A DNA stretch of 64,000 nt from Phytophthora hibernalis. Lineage: Eukaryota; Oomycota; Peronosporomycetes; Peronosporales; Peronosporaceae. This document shows positions 47,476-57,565 of this stretch, in pieces. The position numbers and the translations under genes are program-made. The notes under the pieces were generated by a model that worked only from the letters and a program-made list of their open reading frames with translations, did not search any database and had not been told where the DNA came from. The stretch spans positions 248,001 through 312,000 of the forward strand of contig JAAKBF010000354.1 in NCBI GenBank assembly GCA_012656075.1. Reading direction: 5' to 3'. Position 1 is the first letter of the stretch. Each line of letters starts with the position of its first letter.

Positions 47476-48342
47476 AGCAGGCGCCGCACCTTGTGCACAT
47501 TTGAATACAAATGTAATCGACGTAGAAATGTAAATTAAGATATTTTTTAATGTAAAACCCAAAAATCTACAACAGATACTTGTAACTTAAAAAGGTAAGA
47601 AGTGATAGAAATGACGTGAAAGCGTGTCGGACACTTCTGCATACAACAGATCAGACAAATATCGAAGAAAAACGCTTAAAAGTACTGCTATCCCAGGAAA
47701 ATCGAATACTAGGTATATCGGGCATTCGCAAAACGTACCCATATTTCCGGTAATGAAGGCTTAGACTTCTAAAAAAGAAAGTCTAAAATGGAGGCAACAT
47801 AAATGCTCTGAACTCCTTGTTCTGTACCATACGGCAATACAGTACAGTACAGTAACCATGTGAAATGTATTTTATTAAAATGCAATGCTAAAACGGACGG
47901 TTTTATGTACCAAATCATGAAAAAGCTACAAAAAACTTTAAATCCAGTCTCATTTTTAATTGTTTTTAAAAAACGAGTGCATTACCGACAAATTGGCCGC
48001 GCTGCAAAAATTCAACCCTGCTATCGGTAGGGTGCTTGAGTCGAAAATACAGTCCGAAACATGATCATACATAACCTTTGTAGGCTTAACGACCTTCAAT
48101 ATCTTAAATCTGGCTTTGGATATGTAAATTGTGTTTAACAAACATTCGAGTACAAACTTGCCTTATTTAGCACCTAGAACGGCTTCAAACCAACTGCAAA
48201 TCACCTTTTAAATTTTCTGTTAAGGGTTTTCTTCATACTAATACAGAGTCACTGAACCTGATCTGTGGTTGGGGAGTACTGCAACGATGGTATTTAAAGG
48301 TCCCATCTCACGATCAGGGGCGCGTGCCTTCGACAGCTCAGG

Positions 48343-48370
48343 TACCAAACCATTGACAAATGGTTTGGTA
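48343..48370. repeat. Perfect 12-bp inverted repeat upstream of the first RxLR-like gene
   Basis: TACCAAACCATT at 48343-48354 and its reverse complement at 48359-48370 are separated by GACA. It lies about 170-195 bases upstream of ATG 48539, within plausible promoter distance. Confidence 0.8.
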
Positions 48371-48538
48371 GATGAACTTAAAACTTGGAATTCTAGCAGT
48401 AACGTTAGATTTGCTGGTCTGGCCTACATGTAACAGCGGTCCAAGGATGTCCAATGGCACTGAAGGTCATCCCGAGCCTCATGGGCCAATGGACGCTGTT
48501 TCTTGTCACCTCACAATTAGTTTCGCCTTCTCGGTCAA

Positions 48539-49846
48539 ATGTGGCATTCTACTCTGCTCCTCATCCTCTTTGCGTGCGTCTGTGCGGCGCAAACTACCAC
48601 GGAGTCTGGTAGATTCTTGAGAGATACTGTTCTAGACTCGTCGAGTGACAGCGACCTGGACTCAGCCAGTGGAAGCGACTTGGAATCAACAAGCGACAGC
48701 GATTCAGACTCTGCTAGCGGCAGCACAAGCGACATCTACAACGTCTGCCCGGTAGTCGTCGATTTTTCGGAAGAGCAAGATGACCTTTCCAACGAGGAGC
48801 TGAAGGCCAACGCCGCCGATGCAGCCATGTCTGCTTACCTCCTCAGTCACCCCAACAACACCTTGTGGGACTACTTCAAGATCGAGAGGAAGCAGAAGAA
48901 GCAGATGAACAGCAACCTGACGTGGAAGCAGCGACTCAAAAGTGCGCTCAAGGACGTCGTCGACTTCACAGCGGATACTCTCATTACCATCGCGAAGACC
49001 ATCGCCAGTGCAGTCGAATGGATCATCAACACAATTCGCGATCCGCTCGTTGGTATCAAGCAGGTCACCGGCTTCTTCAAGGAGTTCGGCACGAACATCA
49101 AGTCGCTCTGGGGACTGATGAAGGAAGACCCACTGGAGACGGCCGAGAACATGGCCGGTGGCTTGCTGTTGCACATTACCCACCACCCGGCCGAGTTCAC
49201 TGGTGAGACGGTGCTGATGATCGGTACTGGTTTCGCAGTTATTGGAGGTCTCATGGCTGGTGTCGAGGCTGTATTCGGTTCGATGAGCAATGCCATCTCC
49301 AACGTTCTGCTGTCCGTGCTGATGTTTATCCACGCTATCGACGACCCGATCTACATCGTTACACCACTCGTCACGTCCATTGTGAACACGGCCGACACCA
49401 TTGCGACCGGCAACACCACCACTGCTGCTGATGCCATCACCCTTACACCGGATGCTATCAAACCGTTGAAAGCGTGTAAGATTCCCAAGTTGTACCGCCC
49501 GGTCTTCTCGTCGCGCGATTTGTGTCTGAGCACCCCTTCGGAAGTTCGTCAGCTCCTCTTTGGAACCCCCAAGCGCTCGGCAAAGATGACGAAGGAGGAG
49601 CGCGTTGGTGCCTACAACCGTTTCCACGACTTCGTGTGCTGCTTCCTGCAGGACCAGGAGTTCGAGGTGAACGCTCCGAAGATGGACGCGACAAGCTTTG
49701 AGTCTGAACTTGTTGCTACACCTGTGAAGATGCAGAACTGTTCGCTACGCCTCGGTAACTACAGTGAAGCCACTGTGTGGACGTCATCCGTTAACCTCGA
49801 CGGCTCCACGAACCTCATTGACGACAGCGCAAGCGACGAGGAATAG
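48539..49846 (+). CDS. Secreted RxLR-like protein, paralogue 1 (intact)
   Basis: The single-exon frame encodes 435 residues. Residues 1-17 form a signal peptide (MWHSTLLLILFACVCAA) with likely cleavage before Gln18. RFLR at residues 25-28 fits the RxLR motif, although it lies earlier than is usual and has no EER. It is followed by a Ser/Asp block (about residues 32-63) and DIYNVCPVVVDF. The middle is helical and amphipathic to hydrophobic (DFTADTLITIAKTIASAVEW, VLLSVLMFIHAIDDPIYIVTPL). The mature part has six Cys (one in NVCP, one in KACK, one in DLCL, two in FVCC, one in QNCS), all conserved in the paralogue at 53013, which suggests disulfides. I recognise no WY domain or known fold. It may be a host-directed effector or another secreted protein; function is unknown. 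Its upstream sequence aligns with that of paralogue 2 but lacks the clean initiator. Confidence 0.85.
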   Translation: MWHSTLLLILFACVCAAQTTTESGRFLRDTVLDSSSDSDLDSASGSDLESTSDSDSDSASGSTSDIYNVCPVVVDFSEEQDDLSNEELKANAADAAMSAYLLSHPNNTLWDYFKIERKQKKQMNSNLTWKQRLKSALKDVVDFTADTLITIAKTIASAVEWIINTIRDPLVGIKQVTGFFKEFGTNIKSLWGLMKEDPLETAENMAGGLLLHITHHPAEFTGETVLMIGTGFAVIGGLMAGVEAVFGSMSNAISNVLLSVLMFIHAIDDPIYIVTPLVTSIVNTADTIATGNTTTAADAITLTPDAIKPLKACKIPKLYRPVFSSRDLCLSTPSEVRQLLFGTPKRSAKMTKEERVGAYNRFHDFVCCFLQDQEFEVNAPKMDATSFESELVATPVKMQNCSLRLGNYSEATVWTSSVNLDGSTNLIDDSASDEE

Positions 49847-50798
49847 ACCATAGACCACATTAGAATTGGCCCAGTGTGTGTTTCTACTTTATACTACATG
49901 TAGTAGACCACTGCTGAATTTATCGTGACATCCAAGAAAATCCTCTTCTTGAGTTAATTGATTGTTACCGGTACGAGTGGATAACCTTTCATTCTACAAT
50001 TAGAGAAAATTGCTCTTGCCCTTGAAATGTTGGTCGATTCTAATGAATTCTAATTGACGGCGTCTCAATTGTGACTCTTTTTGTACTAAAATTAAAAATT
50101 AAAAAAGAAACTTCAAAGTAATACTACTGTGTAGTACTTCGAAGTACTTCGTAGTACTTAATTAATGATGACAGTTGTCGGTGATTTACGCGTGGTGGAG
50201 CGTTTTTATCTAATTTATCGAGCTGTGAAGTAGTAGGAAAGGTACTATAGTCGAAGCAGCTACACGAAAGCGGTCATTTTCGCATACCGTTATTGAAATA
50301 TCTATAGGCGCGCAAAGTGGAGCGTGAGAGAAATGATACTGTACTTGTATTACCGTTTTACGAAGTACATGTACCATGGAGAAATCCTACTACAGTAACC
50401 AGAGTTGATGATCGCGTCACCTGGTGGACAAATTGATGATAATTCTGCAAAGAGTGGCCACTCTGACGTTTTCCGGTGGTTGTATCGCCACAAAAGTCCA
50501 CGTTGAGTTGGCTAAGCTTCTGCTTTAATAATACCTGTTGGCCAACATATTCAGAATTTTGTGCGTGAATGTTCGAAAACTGAGGTGGTTGATTAATTCC
50601 AGGTATTAACGATATCATGAAGGCCTCTCTGCCTGAATGATGCCGAGTACAGTGTATGATTGAATGTGGGCGCTTGGACTTGATGAAGCAGATATTTCGG
50701 CTTCATTGTCCTCTTTGATGAGGTTTTGATAGATACGCGCAGTGAATGGTGCATGTAGATACATCAACGTTATGGTGCGCTTGGTGGAAGTCTATTCC

Positions 50799-50896
50799 GA
50801 TGGAGACTGGCTCATCTCCTCTCTGTAGCAGCGATATAATATACATGTATTATATCGCTGCTATTAATACAGGGAGGAGATGAGCCAGTCTCCATC
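50799..50896. repeat. 98-bp composite fold-back palindrome
   Basis: The outer arms at 50799-50821 and 50874-50896 are perfect 23-bp reverse complements (core GAGACTGGCTCATCTCC). Nested inside are perfect 15-bp arms at 50827-50841 and 50848-50862 (AGCAGCGATATAATA) around TACATG. The whole can fold into a two-tier cruciform. It may be a minimal fold-back transposon; no target duplication is obvious. Confidence 0.9.
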
Positions 50897-52974
50897 CGAA
50901 AAGACACATATTATGAGTCAGCTCTGAGAATACCAAACCATCTCAAGAGTCCTCGGAGTCTGACTGAGTCGGACCACTTCTCAGCGAAACTTGCAAGTGA
51001 CTAACGGCTGCAACGTCGTGAACAGAACACCGGAATGACTACCGGTACTTGGAAAATCGATTCTTGAAGTACTGTACAGTACTGTACATGTGTAGATGTA
51101 GGTGTATCCGGATAGTGCGGTAATGGTATACATGTATTTTGCTGGCATGGGCGGTCATCTACACGTTGATGCAAATGGCCACAATATGCGTTCCGATGAA
51201 AGGTGGAATTTACATTTTTATACGGTTGCTCACGATCGAAAAATACTGCAGCATGCGCTAGGTGAATGATACGCCGACTCGATATCAAGCGATGCGGGGT
51301 CGAACTCATGAAGCAGATATTTCAATTTCAGTATCCACTCACATGTCAAAAGGATCACATTGTGTGGAAGCATATCGTCCGGAAACCTATTGTCCTGTGT
51401 GGTGAGCGTCTCGCAAAGTACATCAATCAACCACGCAAGTGGTACTCCGTGGTTGTAAGCTTACATGTACAGGTACACGTACCGGTACGGTATTGTGTTG
51501 GCACCACCTTGTACAGTATCAACACTGTACATGTACTGTACTTCCACAATTGGAAATTCAAAATGGAACGAAGCAAGTGCACTTGTGATGTTGCAGCGAT
51601 TGTCTACATGTATCGGTACAGTACTGAACAAACAACCGGCTTTTATAGAAGTGGAAAGCGTCCAAGGTCGATCAGATGCTGGGCTGCTGCTACTGTACCG
51701 TACATGTACCTGCGCCGTCGGAGCCCCCGTATTTTGCTGCACAAACAGGATTTTGAGCTTCAAAATGGCTTTTTAATATGACAGATCTACGAGACGATCA
51801 GTGCTGTACGGAAACACTTAATTCAGACAATATTTTGGGTATTTGAGCTTCAATACGAATCTCGGTGTCCTCGATAAATTGATGCGCAATGGAAAATATT
51901 TGGTCAAGTTTTAACCACGAAGAAGTGTGTTGGTATTCTCTGCCTGAAGCAACAGGCCCACCGAACAAATGAGTGCAATACAATTAGTGCTACTCAACAA
52001 AGTCAGTAATTGGACGGAAACTACGAAGTATTGATCGTGAAAAATAAGTTTTTCACAAAGAGCAACATCACTCCAATACATGTACAGTATTAATATCTTG
52101 TACACATGTAAATAGACCGACTGAATTTCTCTCTCCGCTACATGTACCGGCATTTCAATAATACCTGCTCGTTGACCGCAAAGTTGGCAATGCGAACTCA
52201 AGATTAACGGCGCTTGGTGGGTACATAAATGGCTGGTTGCGATCGAGCATACCGGTACATGACTGTCTGTGGCAAAGTGGTTATCATCATCGTCGAAATA
52301 AATGTTGGCTGACAAAGCACTTGAAAATGGTACGTACATGTAAATGTAAATATGTTGGAGATTCTCGTACTGAGGGATGCATTCGCTACTGCCGATGCAG
52401 ATTTATAATATTTAGCCAGTTTGTGCCGACGGCGACAATATTGCTTCAAGAAGCAAAGCTTTCCAACATGATCGTCAAGCATTTTTCTGTTCGACTTCGA
52501 CCAGCACGTTTAAAACTAAAATGGGGCAAAGATCGAAATCATGCGCCTGCATACCACCCTTTAACCGCAATGAGAATGTGTCAATCCTGCTCGTACATGT
52601 ATTATACTTGCACAGTATCCTGTACATGTAAATCGAAAAAAGAAGTAAAGGCTTGTTCGTTTCTACCTTTTACATGCAATACAAGACCACCGCTGCGGTG
52701 GTCTTACATGTGGTGGCACCGCATTAATTAATCGCCTCGTTAATAATCGTCATTTTCAAAAGTGGGAGGGCTTCAACGTGATCGTCAACACTCATGTGCC
52801 GACGGCGGCGAGCCCACACCATCTGAAAAATGCATTTTGATGTCCGAGTTCTTCTGTGACAGACACGATTCTATAAGCAGATTTGCTTGTCTGATCTTTC
52901 GCCGGAGGGGTCCTTCGCAGCCTACCTCCGATGAAGGCTCAATGAATGGAGAGAGGTAACCATTGCGCGCTGTT

Positions 52975-52998
52975 TCATTCCATCTCACAACTCATTCC
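52975..52998 (+). promoter_or_regulatory. Two tandem initiators of RxLR-like paralogue 2
   Basis: TCATTCC occurs twice, at 52975-52981 and 52992-52998, 38 and 21 bases before ATG 53013. Both are exact matches to the oomycete initiator core. In paralogue 1 the aligned positions no longer match. Confidence 0.6.
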
Positions 52999-53012
52999 AC
53001 CTTCTCAGTCTC

Positions 53013-54308
53013 ATGTGGCACTCCACTCTTCTCCTCGTCCTCTTTGCGTGCGTCTGTGCGGCGCAGACTACTCTGGAGTCTGGCAGAGTCTTGAGAGGTT
53101 CTGTTCTAGCCTCGTCAAGTGACAGCGATCTGAACTCGGCCAGCAGTGACTTGGATTCGACAAGCGACAGCGATTCGGACTCTGCTAGCGGCAGCACAAG
53201 CGACATCTACAACGTCTGCCCGGTCATCGTCAATTTCTCGGAAGAGCAAGAGAATCTCTCCGATGCAGACCTCAAGGCTAACGCCGCCGATGCAGCCATG
53301 TCTGCTTACCTCCTCAGTCACCCCAACAACACCCTGTGGGACTACTTCAAGGTCGAGAGGAAGCAGAAGAAGCAGATGAACAGCAAACTACCGTGGAATC
53401 AGCGACTCAAGAATGCACTCAAAGACGTCGTCGACTTCACAGCGGATACCCTCATCGCAATCGCAAAGACCATCGCCAGTGCGGTCGAATGGATCATCAA
53501 CACAATTCGCGACCCGCTGGTTGGTATCAAGCAGATCACCAGCTTCTTCAAGGAGTTCGGCACGAACATCAAGTCGCTCTGGGGACTGATGAAGGAAGAC
53601 CCGATGGAGACGGCCGAGAACATGGGAGGCGGTTTGCTGTTGCACATTACCCACCACCCGGCCGAGTTCACTGCCGAGACCGTGCTGATGGTCGGTGGCG
53701 GTTTTGCGGCGATCCACGGCCTTATTCACGGTGTCGAAGCCGTTTTTGGTACGATGAGCAACGTCATCTCTAAGGTGCTGCTGTCCGTGCTGATGTTCAT
53801 CCACGCCATCGACGACCCGATCTACATTGTCACTCCTCTCGTCACGCAGATCGTCAACACGGCCGACACTATTGCTGATGGTGGTAACAACTCCACTGTT
53901 GATGCCATCACACTTACGCAAGATACAATTGAGCCGCTGGCTAAGTGCATGATTCCTGACGAGTACCGCCCGGTCTTCTCGTCGCGCGATCTGTGTCTGA
54001 GTGACCCTACGGAAGTTCGCCAACTGATCTTCGGAACCACCAAGCGATCGGCCAAGATGACCCAGGATGAGCAACTCGCGGCCTACAACCGTTTCCACGA
54101 TTTCGTGTGCTGCTTCCTGCAGGGCCAGTCGTTCGAGGTGATGGCTCCGAAGGTGGACTCGACGGCCTTCGAGTCGGACCTCGTCGCCACACCCGTGAAG
54201 ATGCAGAACTGTTCGCAACTTCTCGGTGACTACAGCGAAGCCACCAAGTGGACGTCGTCTGCTAACCTCGAGGGTTCCACGAGTCTCCTCGACGACACCG
54301 AGGCATAA
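53013..54308 (+). CDS. Secreted RxLR-like protein, paralogue 2 (intact)
   Basis: 431 residues in one exon, with the same plan as the gene at 48539: signal peptide MWHSTLLLVLFACVCAA, RVLR at residues 25-28, a Ser/Asp-rich stretch, NVCPVIVNF, the helical middle, and the same six Cys. By eye most residues are identical, with changes concentrated in the Ser/Asp block, in the segment before the third Cys and near the C-terminus. The starts lie about 4.5 kb apart in the same orientation, so this is a tandem duplicate. Several N-glycosylation sequons occur (for example NNTL and NNST). Both copies are free of frame breaks, which argues that they are under selection. Role and target are unknown; the RxLR label rests on the motif and the signal peptide only. 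Confidence 0.87.
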   Translation: MWHSTLLLVLFACVCAAQTTLESGRVLRGSVLASSSDSDLNSASSDLDSTSDSDSDSASGSTSDIYNVCPVIVNFSEEQENLSDADLKANAADAAMSAYLLSHPNNTLWDYFKVERKQKKQMNSKLPWNQRLKNALKDVVDFTADTLIAIAKTIASAVEWIINTIRDPLVGIKQITSFFKEFGTNIKSLWGLMKEDPMETAENMGGGLLLHITHHPAEFTAETVLMVGGGFAAIHGLIHGVEAVFGTMSNVISKVLLSVLMFIHAIDDPIYIVTPLVTQIVNTADTIADGGNNSTVDAITLTQDTIEPLAKCMIPDEYRPVFSSRDLCLSDPTEVRQLIFGTTKRSAKMTQDEQLAAYNRFHDFVCCFLQGQSFEVMAPKVDSTAFESDLVATPVKMQNCSQLLGDYSEATKWTSSANLEGSTSLLDDTEA

Positions 54309-54506
54309 TAGATTTCATAGCTCGCCATCCCTCAATACGGTAGGTATTGTGTATAAGCACCAGAAACATTGCTAACTTCCTATGAATTCGTGAAAAACAT
54401 TAAATGTTTTTCTATTTTGTGTCGTTGTGTCGAATATCTAACACAACAATGCCCAATCCAACATGAAATTTCCGGCCACTCATTTCTCGCTTAGAAATTT
54501 AGAAAT

Positions 54507-54849
54507 CATGAAGATGAGAGCGACCCAGGCGAACCGCCCAAGCGTCTAAAGCGACTGCCTCTTCCTCCCTGCCTCGATTCCTACCCAAAGATCATGAAGT
54601 TAATAGAAGAATTCGCCATGTCGCCCAAAGAAGCGGCGAAAGAGGCTGCAGCGCAACCAGATCGAGTGGCTCAAAAAATTGTTGACTTTTCCCGAATTTT
54701 CGGATAAAATGAACGAAAATGCCATAATGCTCACTGAAATTGGGGCCGCTAAAGGCCATTCTGAGGTCCTTATGGCGGTTTATCGGTGGTGGGATCGACT
54801 CGACGAGAGACAAAAAGGAGAGTGGGTTGTGGTCGCGCCCACATTTTAG
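54507..54849 (+). pseudogene. Ankyrin-family-like gene remnant, second copy
   Basis: The stretch reads HEDESDPGEPPKRLKRLPL, then KIMKLIEEFAMSPKEAAKEAA; after a +1 shift it reads NQIEWLKKLLTFPEFSDKM and IGAAKGHSEVLMAVYRWWD, with a stop at 54849. GAAKGHSEVLMAV is close to an ankyrin unit. The first part is homologous to 42479-42705 and shifts frame at the same place. It begins about 200 bases after the stop of RxLR-like paralogue 2. It is probably the broken N-terminal part of a large ankyrin-repeat gene. Confidence 0.45.
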
Positions 54850-55109
54850 CGTTGGAAAATGGATATTTCGATGCTTTTGTGGGCAGTGATGGGCTGAAGA
54901 TGGCTCTGGACAACGGACAACGGACAACAACGGGTCGTGGATACAATTTGCAAGAATGGTGTTTTACACATATGGGTACAATAATGATGTGGTGCACATA
55001 TCAGGTGCGAGCCACCCACTGCGAGCTCTCAGTTCAGCTTTCGACCAAGACACGAAAGCCCAGCTAGTTTAACGGGGTTTCTCCCCACACGACAACACAA
55101 GACACCACC

Positions 55110-56755
55110 ATGACCGACCAAGGACCAAGGAAGACCGTCGAGGCCACCACGACCGAGACTGCGCGTCCCACGACGAGCCCTGCTGCCGAAGAGGTACCGG
55201 TGGTCGCCGCTACTCCGACCGTAGATGTCGTCGACGTCACGGCTGATGACGCTGCGTGGACGGATGCTCCGGCTCGGTCGACGACTGACCCCTCCGATCC
55301 GAGCCTCCAAGCGAGTGGCAAAGCGCAAGGCGGCCCCGGCGGACACGGAGAAGGCCAAGAAGGGCAAGAAGAAGTTGGTACGCAGCGTCGGACTCTCCGC
55401 GCCGCAACCCGACGAGCTGAGGACCACCGAAGACTGAGACGGATACCCCGCGTCCGAGCCCGGCACAGAGGGTTGACGCGGCGACCAAGGCGAAGCCACG
55501 ACAGCCGACGGAGTTCGACCTCACCGAGTTCATGACGTCCTTCCAGCCTGGACTCGTCAACGAATCACGGCAACCTGTCCGAGCGCGTGTCGTGACATCT
55601 GCGGCCGCCCCATCGCCTGGAGTCCAAGATGAGATGCATCTTCTACGCCAGGAAGTGAAAAGCCTGCGAAGCCAGGTCGCTGACGTGCGACAGTCGCTGG
55701 CCGTGCTTACCGAACCGAACGACGAAGGCAAGCTTCCAGCTGACAGCGTTCATCAACTCTCAAGCGCCAGCTTTCCTGAACAAGCGAAGAAGGCCAAGGG
55801 CGACTACCATCCTCCGCAAGCGCACGTCCTGGCGGCGACTGGCATGTTCAAGGACTCACTCCGACTGAAGGTAAGCCCATATCTCCCATGTCGTTTGTGC
55901 TAGGCTTGCGTGAGGCGGAGTGCGTGGGGTTCAAGACATGTCCGGCCGTGCTGATGGCGATTTTTCCGGGCGACTTGGGTCACGAGGGTTAACGATCCTT
56001 CACTTCCGTGAGGAGAATGAACAAGACGCACTTGAGGCCGGATCGTCCAACTGCAACTTCTCAAGCGACTTTACTCCGTCAGCGACTCTTCCGACGGCGG
56101 TCACCACCTGCCGCGCGTGCGACGACATTCTGGATGGTATCCACGGACTGGCCAGGATGGGTGAAGTCATACGGCATGACCACATGTTGATGGTCACGGA
56201 GCGACTTCGAGTGTTCGTGTCGAAGAACAAGTCCGCCGACCCCGCCAGACAGCCAAGTCGCGTGAAGATCGTCCTCCTGTACGTGAACAAGTGGCTCGGC
56301 ACAGCGCTCGGCCACGTTCAAGTGGACAGCCCGGCTTGGTGGGGTGGCTTCAGCAAGGCCATCCTTGCAATCGACTACAAGTCGCCGGAGTGGACCATGG
56401 CACTGGTGAACACCCTGTCACAGGCAGTTCCGGGCTATCCACCAAGCCGGTCTCCCGAGGTTCGCAATCAGCCATGAAGCCAGGAGAACCAAGGGCGGCG
56501 CGAAAAGAGTGTGCCTGACGAGATCCGAGCTCTGATTCCAAGAAACCGTCGTGGAGAGGAGCACTGTCTCCGGTTCCTCGGTGGCGTCATGTGCTCCGGT
56601 GGTAGCCGCGACAGGTGTGGCCACCCGAAGCGCATTCACGGTTGGTCATCCGCTGACATTCCTCGGCGCTTGAAGGAGTGGGCCCAAGACACGTACGCGC
56701 GGCGCAGAGACTGGGACCAAGAGCTCAAGCAAGGGCGCCGCAATGGCGGGAACTG
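55110..56755 (+). pseudogene. Retroelement ORF1/gag-like protein with C-terminal Cys/His motif
   Basis: From ATG 55110 there is a Thr/Ala-rich acidic start, then (frame change) SKRVAKRKAAPADTEKAKKG, a segment with EFDLTEFMTSFQPGL, and the coiled coil QDEMHLLRQEVKSLRSQVADVRQSL. A GT donor at about 55870 may start an intron. A globular part (55920-56477, with WWGGFSKAILAIDYKSPEW) and a Cys/His-rich end (CLRFLGGVMCSGGSRDRC followed by GHPKRIHGW) complete it. Coiled coil plus zinc-binding tail is the layout of a gag or ORF1, and DIRS/copia/LINE partners are all possible. No reverse transcriptase follows within this strand. The family is not firmly recognised. Confidence 0.4.
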
Positions 56756-57123
56756 ATGCGGCCGAGGTGGTGACGACTCTCCGCCACTTCGGAGCCAAGA
56801 CTGGGATAAGGAAGATAACACATGTTATAGCATCCCATCATTATCCAGTGAGTCAAGTTTATTTATCGGCTCTGCCTGGGCAAAGCTGTGCCGGGAGGCA
56901 TGAGGGGTGGGGTGTTGGCTGAGTGTGCGCGCTCGGCGCGGAAAATTTCGCGGATCACATGCAATCCACCCTATACAAGCCTGGATTTGAAGCCAATTTC
57001 AAGCTCAATTTCATGCCCCCGGCGCGAGCGAAATTTGATTAGCGAGACCGCGCTGCAGCCCCTATCACGTCAGACTGCAACCAAAGCGAATGTTGAACGT
57101 CAAGTGGCTACAAAAGCAACTGT

Positions 57124-57199
57124 ACCTAAGATGGCCATACAGCCTAGGGCGACGCGGACGGCCATACAGCCACCGACACCTAAGATGGCCATACAGCCT
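57124..57199. repeat. 22-bp direct repeat, 54-bp spacing
   Basis: ACCTAAGATGGCCATACAGCCT occurs at 57124-57145 and 57178-57199, and a partial third copy (CGGCCATACAGCC) lies between them. The 54-base period is 18 codons and falls inside a Pro/Gly-rich minus-strand frame (57100-57534), where it appears as GCMAILG. Confidence 0.8.
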
Positions 57200-57565
57200 G
57201 CGTTCCTTGACGCTGACGGATCACTCGTTCTCGGAGGAGGGGCCGTTCCTCTAGCCGTAGTCGTAGGTCCAGACGGTCTTGGCGCACTCCGACTCGCAGG
57301 AGGAGCACTTCGAGGCGTCGCCACATGAGTCCCAGTAGGTCCCGGCGCTCCGTGAGGAGGCGGGCCTCCTTGGTAGGGTCGTTGTATCCATCCATTCGAA
57401 TCGTACGGACCAATGCCGGGATAATACGGCAGGTACGGAACTGGAGGCGTCGCACCGCTCCGTTCCTGTAGTTCAGGGACCGTGACGTGTACCCGCTTCA
57501 CATTCCAATCCCATCCAACCGAAGATTGTACCACTCGACGTGTCTCCGCGGCAAAGAAACCATCC

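Larger units (their letters stand above)
44182..48538. other. Long AT-rich intergenic region with many palindromes
   Basis: No gene is recognised. Open frames here are mostly translations of TACATGTA, GTACC and related words (peptides rich in TCTV/MYRY). The region holds several perfect hairpins, listed separately, and a structured GC-richer patch at about 45450-45640. Confidence 0.5.
49847..53012. other. Intergenic between the two RxLR-like genes
   Basis: AT-rich DNA with very many TACATGTA words, TTCGAA words near 50120-50160, the large fold-back at 50799-50896 and a GACCACCGC/GCGGTGGTC stem near 52686-52704. No gene is recognised; open frames such as 51266-51781 consist of motif translations. 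Confidence 0.5.

Noticed and set aside
48704..49627. Minus-strand open frame of 307 codons under the first RxLR-like gene
   Set aside because: Antisense shadow of a clear secreted protein; the same shadow appears under the paralogue.
51266..51781. Plus-strand open frame of 171 codons between the secreted paralogues
   Set aside because: Its protein is largely a translation of repeated TACATGTA/GTACC words, with open frames of similar kind on the opposite strand and no domain.
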